Origin: Dysgonomonas mossii
GTDB lineage: Bacteria; Bacteroidota; Bacteroidia; Bacteroidales; Dysgonomonadaceae
DNA length: 64,000 nt
Assembly: GCF_004569505.1 (NCBI RefSeq)
Contig: NZ_SPPK01000001.1
Coordinates: 496,001 to 560,000, forward strand
Direction: 5' to 3'
Shown piece after piece: positions 27,108 through 34,623 of this stretch; position 1 is the first letter of the stretch, and the number at the start of each line of letters is the position of its first letter. Both the position numbers and the translations under genes were made by a program. The notes below the pieces were generated by a model, which was given only the letters and a program-made list of their open reading frames with translations, did no database searches and was not told the DNA's origin.

Positions 27108-27614
27108 ATGGAGTTAGAAAAGTTCAAATCGGATGTTGTACCTCTACGCAACAAGCTGCAGAATGTTGCAAAGAATATGCTGGCTAATGAGGTAGATGCT
27201 GAGGATGCTGTTCAGGAAACCTTTTTGAGGTTATGGAATCAGCGATCTCAGTTGGGCAATCATCCTAATGTTGGTGGATTTGCAATGCAGACGTTGAAAA
27301 ATATATGTATTGATAAGTTGAGGGCGGAGAGGCATAATATTTCGCTCGATGGTATATCCATTGCCGGAAATTCGATAACTCCATATACATTTACTGAACA
27401 ACAAGACAGTGTGTTGATCATCAGGAATATTATCGATTCTTTGCCCGAAACTCAACGCCATATTATAACATTGCGAGATGTAGATGGATATGAATTGGGC
27501 GAAATCGCAGCAATTATAGGCTCTGAGGAAAGTACAGTAAGGGTAAACCTTTCGAGGGCACGTAAGGCTGTTAGAGACAAATTTTTGAGTATGAATAATG
27601 TAATGCGAAAATAG
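27108..27614 (+). CDS. ECF-type RNA polymerase sigma factor
   Basis: 168 residues with region 2 (MLANEVDAEDAVQETFLRLWNQR) and region 4 (LPETQRHIITLRDVDGYELGEIAAIIGSEESTVRVNLSRARKAVR); region 3 is absent, as in extracytoplasmic-function sigmas. It heads a four-gene cluster with very short gaps. The next gene, one base after its stop, encodes a membrane protein that could act as the anti-sigma. There is no FecR-type gene and no SusC beside it, so it is not a typical PUL sigma. Confidence 0.92.
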   Translation: MELEKFKSDVVPLRNKLQNVAKNMLANEVDAEDAVQETFLRLWNQRSQLGNHPNVGGFAMQTLKNICIDKLRAERHNISLDGISIAGNSITPYTFTEQQDSVLIIRNIIDSLPETQRHIITLRDVDGYELGEIAAIIGSEESTVRVNLSRARKAVRDKFLSMNNVMRK

Positions 27615-27615
27615 G

Positions 27616-28044
27616 ATGAGTGATATAGATTTGCTTTTAGAAAAATACTTTGAGGGGCAAACTACCCTGGAAGAGGAAAGTATCTTACGAAATTATTTTC
27701 GTCAGTCCGAGATCGAAGATCGGCATAAGGTATATGCACCTATGTTCAATTATTTTTCAGAAGAAAGAAAAGTGGTTGCCGTAGAAAAGAAAAAGAAGAA
27801 AATACCTTTTTATGTATGGATAAGTGTTGCCGCAAGTATATTATTTATAATCGGCATCAGATCATTCAATTCAGTATCGGTTGGTAATGATATGGGCGGA
27901 ACATTTGTATATGTTGATGGAAAGAAAGTTACGGATCAGGCAGAGGTTAGTGTTGCTGCACTCAATTCTATTCGCGTTGTATCAGAAGTCGATAATGATG
28001 TAGTGAGTAGCCAAATCGGGATTTTGGATTCTTTTACTGAATAA
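27616..28044 (+). CDS. small single-span membrane protein, candidate anti-sigma
   Basis: 142 residues: a charged N-terminal cytoplasmic half (about 1-62, ending in KKKKK), one transmembrane helix (VWISVAASILFIIGI, about 68-84) and a short periplasmic tail. This topology, plus its position one base after the sigma gene, suggests a sigma-binding partner. There is no recognisable zinc-finger anti-sigma motif or FecR domain, so the role is inference. Confidence 0.65.
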   Translation: MSDIDLLLEKYFEGQTTLEEESILRNYFRQSEIEDRHKVYAPMFNYFSEERKVVAVEKKKKKIPFYVWISVAASILFIIGIRSFNSVSVGNDMGGTFVYVDGKKVTDQAEVSVAALNSIRVVSEVDNDVVSSQIGILDSFTE

Positions 28045-28055
28045 ATTAGAAAATT

Positions 28056-28541
28056 ATGAAATATAAAGTGTTGATGTTATATTGTTTATTGCAGATTGTA
28101 TCTATGTCTGCTTTAGCACAAGATCACCTGAATATAAAAAGCATATTTGACAAATATGGCAAACAAGAGGGATCAGTGCTCGTACAACTATCGTCCGACA
28201 TACTTTCACAGGGCAGTAATATTACTTTTTATAAAAGTCTTATAATGAATAATGATGTAGCCAAAGAAAGAGATGTTCTCAATCTCCTGAAACTTGATAT
28301 AGACAAAAATGTGATAGTATCGGAAGTTAAGAAAAATGGAAAAGTGGAGTCGGGGACATATTATGTAGGCAAAGACAAATCGGGCAAAACAGGTGAATAT
28401 ATTTTGTATAAGAATAAACCTGATAAGATAACAATCGTTTATCTGAAAGGGAACTTCCCACCTGCAAGGCTCGATTCGGAGCTGAAAAAACTGAAAGATC
28501 TTTTTATTTATGTGAATGATAAACGTTTAAAAATACAATAG
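28056..28541 (+). CDS. exported protein of unknown function (DUF4252/DUF6108-like)
   Basis: 161 residues with a Sec signal peptide (MKYKVLMLYCLLQIVSMSALAQ). The mature part is a small alpha/beta protein with KSIFDKYGKQEGSVLVQLS near the start and LDSELKKLKDLFIYVN near the end. The layout resembles small periplasmic proteins that accompany ECF sigma factors in Bacteroidales, grouped under DUF4252 or DUF6108. I cannot decide which without a profile search. It lies 11 bases after the membrane protein gene. Confidence 0.7.
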   Translation: MKYKVLMLYCLLQIVSMSALAQDHLNIKSIFDKYGKQEGSVLVQLSSDILSQGSNITFYKSLIMNNDVAKERDVLNLLKLDIDKNVIVSEVKKNGKVESGTYYVGKDKSGKTGEYILYKNKPDKITIVYLKGNFPPARLDSELKKLKDLFIYVNDKRLKIQ

Positions 28542-28545
28542 TAAT

Positions 28546-29385
28546 ATGAAAAAAATAGTTGCGTTCTTAGCTTTTTGTTTTGTTGTAATATCCGCAAATG
28601 CCGATGAAATTGTATTGCAGGATACGATAGTAAAAACAGTACAGATCATCAAGGAGATAAATAGAAATACAGGGGATACCGTTATTGTTTCTACGACAGA
28701 AACTCAGGAGTTAATACCCAAAGATGATAACGAGAGCAGTGTTCTTTACAATGGATCGACCTACAATTTTATCTTTTCGTGGAATAAACGAAAAAGCTTG
28801 AGTTCTCACTGGACAGGATTCGGTATGGGATTTATGAACTATAGTGACAAAGATATTCCTTTTGGAAAATTGAAAATGAGTAGCTCTCATAATTTCACAG
28901 TCAACCTTTTCGACTTTCATAAGCAGATAGGGAAAACAAATTGGTTATTTGTCAGTGGAATAGGAACAGAATGGTCTCGTTATCATTTTGATGATAATGC
29001 AGCATTGACTCAAGTGAATGGCGTTACGTCTTTTGTTCCTGCTCCGGAGGGTGTTAATTATAAATCGACAAAGCTATTGGCATATTACATAACTATTCCT
29101 CTCTTGTTGGAATATCAGGTATCAGATTTTCATATATCCGGCGGGGTAGTGGGCTTCTTCAAATACTATTCCAAATCGCAAGTTAAATATTATGAAAACG
29201 ATAAAAAGCAAGTCGTGAATATGGGGCGCGATCTGAATATACGTCCTATAGATATGAGATTGAGGTTGCAAGTTGGGATAAGGGATGTTAGTGTATATGG
29301 TTACTATGCTCCATTCTCGATGTTTGAGAAAGATAAAGGGCCTGATCTGAATACTTACACCATCGGCGTTATGCTAGGTATATAG
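28546..29385 (+). CDS. outer membrane beta-barrel protein of unknown function
   Basis: 279 residues: signal peptide (FLAFCFVVISANA), a short N-terminal segment, then amphipathic strands rich in aromatic residues (SSHNFTVNLFDF, WLFVSGIGTEWSRYHF, LLAYYITIPLLLEYQV, YTIGVMLGI at the C-terminus). It looks like the small PorT/OmpA-like barrels. It is 4 bases after the previous gene and ends the sigma cluster, so it may be the envelope target or effector of that sigma circuit. Confidence 0.7.
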   Translation: MKKIVAFLAFCFVVISANADEIVLQDTIVKTVQIIKEINRNTGDTVIVSTTETQELIPKDDNESSVLYNGSTYNFIFSWNKRKSLSSHWTGFGMGFMNYSDKDIPFGKLKMSSSHNFTVNLFDFHKQIGKTNWLFVSGIGTEWSRYHFDDNAALTQVNGVTSFVPAPEGVNYKSTKLLAYYITIPLLLEYQVSDFHISGGVVGFFKYYSKSQVKYYENDKKQVVNMGRDLNIRPIDMRLRLQVGIRDVSVYGYYAPFSMFEKDKGPDLNTYTIGVMLGI

Positions 29386-29416
29386 AGATTGATTGTTTAG
29401 TCATTCCCAATGAAAA

Positions 29417-29460
29417 AAGAGCCCTTTAACCTAATAACCTAGGTCGGGGGCTCTTCTCTT
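29417..29460. terminator. terminator between the sigma cluster and putA
   Basis: An 8-bp stem AAGAGCCC/GGGCTCTT (29417-29424, 29448-29455) has an A run on the left and T-rich sequence on the right, so it can serve both converging units. Confidence 0.65.
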
Positions 29461-29478
29461 CATTCAAAAAAATTGGAC

Positions 29479-32400
29479 TTATTTATTATCTTCACCAAAG
29501 ATGCTGCCGTAACGATGGTATTCGTAAGCAATACTTTGTTCTTTCAAATAGTGTAACAGTTCGATACGTCCTTCAATTAAAGGCTTGTCGGATGCAATAT
29601 GCTTTCCTAATTTTGCCGCTTTCCGATAGATTGCATCAGAAAGGTCTGGAGTACAAGTGCGGACACGTTCGTATGAATCTATTTCTTCTACAAACTTTTC
29701 TTCGTTTTGTATCTTGATGTGGACACCTGACAGCATACTTGACGCTTTTTCTATAGCCTCTAATTTTTCGTCGCTACCCGAAATGCTAACTACAACAGGA
29801 GTTCCCGACCTGTTGGAAGCTAACAAGATTAACAGGATATCGCACAAAGAGTCAGATTCTTGTATGCGCAAACCTATACTCTTGAGAGGTAAATAGCGGA
29901 AGATGTTTTCTTCACCATAAAGATGATTAACATCTCTAGCTTTTGAGAATTCGTTTAGCCACGCTTTTGAATAACTGTCGTAAGCAAAGTTTAGGCGAGC
30001 CTTTTCTTTTATGTCTGCCAGAAGATCACCTATATTGTATTTATATTCAGATCCTCCCGTTACATCTTTTTCTGTGAATTCGACAAAGCATGATACATAA
30101 TTAGGACCTCCGGCTTTGATACCTCCGCCAAAGGCAGAGCGTTTCATTCCTCCAAATGGTTGACGGTTTACGATGGCTCCGGTTATACCTCTATTGATGT
30201 ATAGATTTCCGGCTTCAATGCTATTTTTCCAGAGATCGTGCTCTGCTTCATCCAGACTTTGCAATCCGGCAGTAAGACCATACTCTGATGAATTAGCATA
30301 CTCTATTCCTTCTTTCAGTCCGTCTATGCATACAACAGATAATAGAGGTGCAAACAATTCATTCTTAAAAGTAAAGCTACCCGGTTTAACACCCCATTTT
30401 ACAGTAGGCTTGAGTATATATTTCTTATCATCCAAAAACTCCGGAGCTACGAGCCACGATTCGCCCGGTTCGAGATTGTTGATGGCATGCATCAACTTAT
30501 CGTTGTCGTTAGTTATCATTGGGCCTACCATATTCATAGTATCCCATACACTACCTGTACGCAGGCTTGTTACAGCATCTCGAAGTTTCGATTTGAAGTT
30601 TTCGTCGTTGTATATTGTTTTGTCTACTAGGAATAGAGAACATGCCGAGCATTTTTGTCCTGCATTGCCAAATGCCGATGATACCACATTTTGTATGGCA
30701 TGATCCTGATCGCCATTCGCCGTGAGTATGATTGCATTCTTACCGCCTGTTTCTGCCGATAATGGAGTCTTAGGGCTGTTTTCCAATAGACGGAATGCTG
30801 TATCAGTACCTCCGGTAAGTATTATATGTTTCACGGATTGATGAGCAGTAAGATAGTCTAACGAAGAGCGATCTGCACTGCATACAACTTGTAGCGCATC
30901 TTTAGGTACACCCGCATTCCAGAAGCATTTTGCAAACTCCCATGCTATTGGTAGTGCTACTGTAGCAGGCTTTAGGATGACTGTATTTCCTCCGGCTAAA
31001 GCAGCCGCAACGCCACCTACAGGGATTGCAAGGGGGAAGTTCCAAGGTGGAATCACCAAGATGATACCCTTTGGTTTGTACTCAACAGTACTTAGTCCTG
31101 CAAACTGCTTCATCGTAATCGGATAAAAGCGGCAGAAGTCGATAGCTTCAGATACTTCTACGTCTCCCTCTCCGAATGTCTTTCCGGTGATAGCTGCCAT
31201 ACATCCGATAAGATCTCCTCGCTTCGCACTTAAATTTTCGGCTACTTGGTGGAGTATCTCATTTCGTTTGTTTACATCCGTTTTTCTCCAGCCCGATTTG
31301 TCTTCTTCGGCAATACTTATTATTTCTTTTATCTGATCGAGTGACGATAGATTTGCTTCGCAGAAACAAACCTGATCATTTCGGCTGCGATCATAGTACT
31401 TCTTTTTGTGTTCGGTAATAACTTCTTTATCTCCTATCTGAACAGGTACAACAAAGTTTTTGTCGTCTACAAGCGTACCCCATTTGCGCAGTGCTTCTAA
31501 TGCCCATTCTCTATTTGCACCTAAGTCAAGATCGGTGTCGGGTTCGTTATGGAATACATTTATATCTACAGGGATAGGTTTTTCTTTCCTGTTTTGTGTC
31601 CTGAATGATTTTGGAACTATACTATCTTTCAACTTATATGCTTCGAGGAACTGATTTGTTAGGAAGTTCCATTGAGGACTATCAAGCTTCAAGTTGAATG
31701 AATAGCTAAGGAAGTTGTCTTTTCCTGTATTTTCATCCAGACGTCGAACAAGATAGGAAATAGCATTAAGGAAGTGAGCCTTTTTAACTACCGGGGTGTA
31801 CAGAATGATTTGTTTATTGAGCCCTCTTATTACTCGCGGAAGATTGTTTGCCATTCCCTCTAGCATTTCGAAAGTGACACAATCGCCAACGCCGTTCTTT
31901 TCACTAAGCAGATAGGCATAAGCAATACTAAAGAAATTGTGCGATGCCACACCTACATGTAATGCTTTTGCATTTTCAGGCTCTAAGGCTATGTCGAGAA
32001 TGTGCATATAGTTGGCATCTACTTCTAACTTTGTGGGTAGTATTGGGTTAGGCCAGCCTTTTAGTGAAGATACAATACTTTCCATCTGAAGGTTTGCTCC
32101 TTTTACCAAGCGCATTTTTAATGGAGAGCCTCCTTCGGTCACACGCTTTTTCGTAAACTTCAATAAGCGTTCCTGAAATAATCCCGCATCGGGTAGATAG
32201 GCTTGTATTACAATACCTGCCATGTAATTCTTGAATTGAGGCATACTCAATACTTCTTCGAATACATCGAGCGTAAGGTGTGTATCTTTATATTCTTCCA
32301 TATCCAGATTCACAAATTTAGGTCGGGTTACTCCGTCCTGATCTGTATATGGATAATCTATTGCTTGCTGGTAAATTGTTGCGACTAATTCGCAAAGCTC

Positions 32401-32988
32401 TTTTTTGTTTTGCTCGTAGCTCAGCGAATGTATTTGAGCATATATACCCGATAGCTTGATTGAAATGTAATTTATATCCGGTTCTTTCAACGCTTCCAGG
32501 TAATGTTCGTATCTGTTCCTTGCTTCGCCATCGCCAAGAACAACTTCACCTAATAAATTAACATTCTGCCCTATTTTGGAATTCCATCTGCCTGATAAAT
32601 GTCCTGTAAGTGTAGGGCGTTCTTCCGCTATGATTATTTTATTAGTCTCTTCACGCAATCTTCTATTGAATAAAGGAACTGCTATTCCCGGAGCCAGAGA
32701 GCCAAAGTTCATAAAAAGTTTTAGCTGGAGCCGATCGAATGAGCTAAAGAAATCAGGAACGCCATATTCGTTGATAAGCTCTTTCATTCGCTTAACAACA
32801 AGTTTTTTATCTCTTATCTGTGACGATTCGTCGAGCATTTTAGATAAGACAGTTTTATTAGAAGGGGTTTGAATGAGTGAAGCAAACTTTTTTTGTTCTT
32901 TGACTTCCTCGGGGGTTAACTCTTTTTCTGCTCTTACGAGAAAGTCTTTTGCCCATTCAAGGACTTCTTTAGTCGTGATTTTTTCCAT
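29479..32988 (-). CDS. putA: bifunctional proline dehydrogenase / delta-1-pyrroline-5-carboxylate dehydrogenase
   Basis: Oxidises proline to glutamate in two steps, feeding electrons to the quinone pool and NAD. The N-terminal FAD barrel (about 90-430; motifs MRLVKGANLQME and YLVRRLDENTG) is followed by the aldehyde dehydrogenase domain (about 520-1010). That domain has VIPPWNFPLAIP, ETGGKNAIIL (catalytic Glu), and GNAGQKCSACSLF (catalytic Cys about 780). A 150-residue C-terminal region follows. There is no DNA-binding domain at the N-terminus, so it is not a self-regulating PutA. I prefer ATG 32988 (MEKITTKEV). The frame also has a start at 33009. Confidence 0.93.
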   Translation of the reverse strand: MEKITTKEVLEWAKDFLVRAEKELTPEEVKEQKKFASLIQTPSNKTVLSKMLDESSQIRDKKLVVKRMKELINEYGVPDFFSSFDRLQLKLFMNFGSLAPGIAVPLFNRRLREETNKIIIAEERPTLTGHLSGRWNSKIGQNVNLLGEVVLGDGEARNRYEHYLEALKEPDINYISIKLSGIYAQIHSLSYEQNKKELCELVATIYQQAIDYPYTDQDGVTRPKFVNLDMEEYKDTHLTLDVFEEVLSMPQFKNYMAGIVIQAYLPDAGLFQERLLKFTKKRVTEGGSPLKMRLVKGANLQMESIVSSLKGWPNPILPTKLEVDANYMHILDIALEPENAKALHVGVASHNFFSIAYAYLLSEKNGVGDCVTFEMLEGMANNLPRVIRGLNKQIILYTPVVKKAHFLNAISYLVRRLDENTGKDNFLSYSFNLKLDSPQWNFLTNQFLEAYKLKDSIVPKSFRTQNRKEKPIPVDINVFHNEPDTDLDLGANREWALEALRKWGTLVDDKNFVVPVQIGDKEVITEHKKKYYDRSRNDQVCFCEANLSSLDQIKEIISIAEEDKSGWRKTDVNKRNEILHQVAENLSAKRGDLIGCMAAITGKTFGEGDVEVSEAIDFCRFYPITMKQFAGLSTVEYKPKGIILVIPPWNFPLAIPVGGVAAALAGGNTVILKPATVALPIAWEFAKCFWNAGVPKDALQVVCSADRSSLDYLTAHQSVKHIILTGGTDTAFRLLENSPKTPLSAETGGKNAIILTANGDQDHAIQNVVSSAFGNAGQKCSACSLFLVDKTIYNDENFKSKLRDAVTSLRTGSVWDTMNMVGPMITNDNDKLMHAINNLEPGESWLVAPEFLDDKKYILKPTVKWGVKPGSFTFKNELFAPLLSVVCIDGLKEGIEYANSSEYGLTAGLQSLDEAEHDLWKNSIEAGNLYINRGITGAIVNRQPFGGMKRSAFGGGIKAGGPNYVSCFVEFTEKDVTGGSEYKYNIGDLLADIKEKARLNFAYDSYSKAWLNEFSKARDVNHLYGEENIFRYLPLKSIGLRIQESDSLCDILLILLASNRSGTPVVVSISGSDEKLEAIEKASSMLSGVHIKIQNEEKFVEEIDSYERVRTCTPDLSDAIYRKAAKLGKHIASDKPLIEGRIELLHYLKEQSIAYEYHRYGSIFGEDNK

Positions 32989-33109
32989 AGGTGTATATGC
33001 TGTTAACAAGGTTTTATTTAGAAACCTAAAGTTATATCAAAAGCTTGATAAAATGACTCTGATAAGTGAAAAAATATCACAATTTTAAGAGTGAAGACTT
33101 TAAAACAAT

Positions 33110-33143
33110 AGAAGGTTCTTAATTATTTAATTAAGAGCCTTCT
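33110..33143 (-). terminator. hairpin after the 194-residue outer membrane protein gene
   Basis: A 16-bp stem with a single G-T pair (33110-33125 with 33128-33143) and a two-base loop. It lies 20 bases beyond the stop of the minus-strand gene ending at 33163. The following T run is weak, so it may be a 3' stability hairpin as much as a terminator. Confidence 0.55.
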
Positions 33144-33162
33144 GCACGGTTGTATAGATAAA

Positions 33163-33747
33163 TTATTTACTCCATATTCTGTATCCTATCCTGAGCACAG
33201 GTGAGATATCCATATTTGGAATATTGTATTGTACCTGATCAAAATCAAGACTTTTATCTTTTCTCAAATATATATGTACAGCCGGTTGTATATAAAGATT
33301 GCGCCATATAAAAAATTGGTAACCGATTCCGCCTCCAAAATCAAGGCTTCTCATATCCTTTTTAACACCTGTACCTTTTTGCTCAATTTCAAACTTATGA
33401 GCCTCTATAAATGTATATATATCGAGGTTCTTCCATATATTATATCCTAAGAATAAACCCGGAGCGGTTTTGTAATATCTTTTAAAGTCGTCAGCTGAAT
33501 TGTTTATCCCCGCTCTCTCAGCATTGTACGATCCACCATTAATAACGCTAACTCTTACTCTCCATCTTTCATATCTATACCCTAAGGCAAAATGATAACC
33601 TCCCGTAAGAAACATGGGAAATAAACTTTCTGCTTCAAAAGCTTGCTTCACTTCATGGCTTTGCTTGTTTTTCAGGGGTATTGTTTCTTGTGCAGATATA
33701 CTAACTGCCAATCCAAAAAGAATGAATACTATTAATTGCTTTTTCAT
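33163..33747 (-). CDS. small outer membrane beta-barrel protein, unknown function
   Basis: 194 residues with a signal peptide (VFILFGLAVSISAQ) and alternating aromatic strands (LTGGYHFALGYRYERWRVRVSV, GLFLGYNIW, GIGYQFFIWRNLYIQPAVHIYL, VLRIGYRIWSK). It probably forms an eight-strand barrel. It follows the Crp/Fnr gene on the same strand after 73 bases. No family with known function is recognised. Confidence 0.7.
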   Translation of the reverse strand: MKKQLIVFILFGLAVSISAQETIPLKNKQSHEVKQAFEAESLFPMFLTGGYHFALGYRYERWRVRVSVINGGSYNAERAGINNSADDFKRYYKTAPGLFLGYNIWKNLDIYTFIEAHKFEIEQKGTGVKKDMRSLDFGGGIGYQFFIWRNLYIQPAVHIYLRKDKSLDFDQVQYNIPNMDISPVLRIGYRIWSK

Positions 33748-33820
33748 ATTCTGATATTTTAATAATTATGACAAATATCCGGATAGAAAAGCAATTGATT
33801 ACTCCACATTTGTTACCAAA

Positions 33821-34405
33821 TTACTCTTTCTTGAAAATCGTATTTCTTATACGGCTTAATGATTTAGGTGCAATTCCAAGGTAATTAGCAATATAATGCA
33901 GGGGAATTCTTTGAAATATTTCAGGATAATTACGGAATAGCTTTAAATATCTTTCTTTTGCAGATAGAGTTTGTAGATCGATACTCATTTGAGTCATTTT
34001 TATAAAAGCTTGTTCTGTAAGTATTCTCCCAAAACGTTCGAGAGAAGGTATTTTTTGATAAAGATAAGGCAGATCTTTTTCTTTTATTATCCAGAGTTCA
34101 CAATCCTCAATAGCTTTTATATTAAGATTAGAAGGGAGTCTTTTGAGGCGGCTATAATTATCAGTTACCCACTCTTCTTCAAAAGCCATATCTGTGGTCA
34201 TCCCATTTCCATTCTCCAGTTCTTTGCAGTATATCAATACGCCTTTATTAATGAAGGCTATAAAATTGCAGATCACACCCTCATGCAAGAGATATTCATT
34301 CTTTTTCAGAATTTTATATTCAATATGGGTACTCAATATTTCCCATTCTTCGCCTGAGAGGGAAATGATAGTTTCGATATAGCTTTTTATTTCTTCGGTA
34401 TCCAT
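33821..34405 (-). CDS. Crp/Fnr-family transcriptional regulator
   Basis: 194 residues: a cyclic-nucleotide-binding-like beta-roll (about 15-115; KKNEYLLHEGVICNFIAFINKGVLIYC) and a C-terminal helix-turn-helix in which IPLHYIANYLGIAPKSLSRIRN is the recognition segment. It lacks the Cys cluster of FNR and the full cAMP-binding RSA motif. I use ATG 34405 since a -7 box TACCTTTG lies at 34436-34429, inside the longer frame that starts at 34441. Divergent from the EF-G-like gene. The signal is unknown. Confidence 0.85.
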   Translation of the reverse strand: MDTEEIKSYIETIISLSGEEWEILSTHIEYKILKKNEYLLHEGVICNFIAFINKGVLIYCKELENGNGMTTDMAFEEEWVTDNYSRLKRLPSNLNIKAIEDCELWIIKEKDLPYLYQKIPSLERFGRILTEQAFIKMTQMSIDLQTLSAKERYLKLFRNYPEIFQRIPLHYIANYLGIAPKSLSRIRNTIFKKE

Positions 34406-34428
34406 CGATTCATCTATCTCAATATGAG

Positions 34429-34436
34429 CAAAGGTA
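34429..34436 (-). promoter_or_regulatory. -7 box TACCTTTG of the Crp/Fnr gene
   Basis: It matches TAnnTTTG on the minus strand. No TTG at the right distance upstream, so an activator may be needed. Its place inside the longer open frame decides for the 34405 start. Confidence 0.45.
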
Positions 34437-34518
34437 AGCAATCGTAGATAATTTATTTTGAATCTTTTGGTTGAAATTCATTATATGCTAACTTTTATAA
34501 CTAAATAACATACGTTTT

Positions 34519-34552
34519 TTTGCTATTTCATCAGAACATTTCATTAATTTTG
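34519..34552 (+). promoter_or_regulatory. promoter of the EF-G-like gene
   Basis: TTTG at 34519-34522, 22 bases, TAATTTTG at 34545-34552. Predicted start of transcription is about 34559, giving a 5' leader of roughly 65 bases. Confidence 0.7.
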
Positions 34553-34561
34553 GAAAACATC

Positions 34562-34610
34562 GCCTCAAAATGGAGGCAATTTGGTAAAAGGAATAATATT
34601 AACCATGTAA
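34562..34610 (+). promoter_or_regulatory. 5' leader hairpin and start-stop codon pair before the EF-G-like gene
   Basis: The leader begins with a GC-rich hairpin GCCTC-AAAATG-GAGGC (34562-34577) at the extreme 5' end of the predicted transcript. At 34605-34610 there is an ATG followed immediately by TAA, preceded by AACC, 13 bases before the true start. A role in mRNA stability or translation control is inference. Confidence 0.4.
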
Positions 34611-34623
34611 AAAACATTTAGCC

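Noticed and set aside
33821..34405. Identification of the Crp/Fnr protein as Cur, the carbon-starvation regulator that controls Bacteroides fusA2
   Set aside because: Only the family and the neighbourhood fit. Crp/Fnr paralogues are many in Bacteroidales and I cannot assign orthology by eye.
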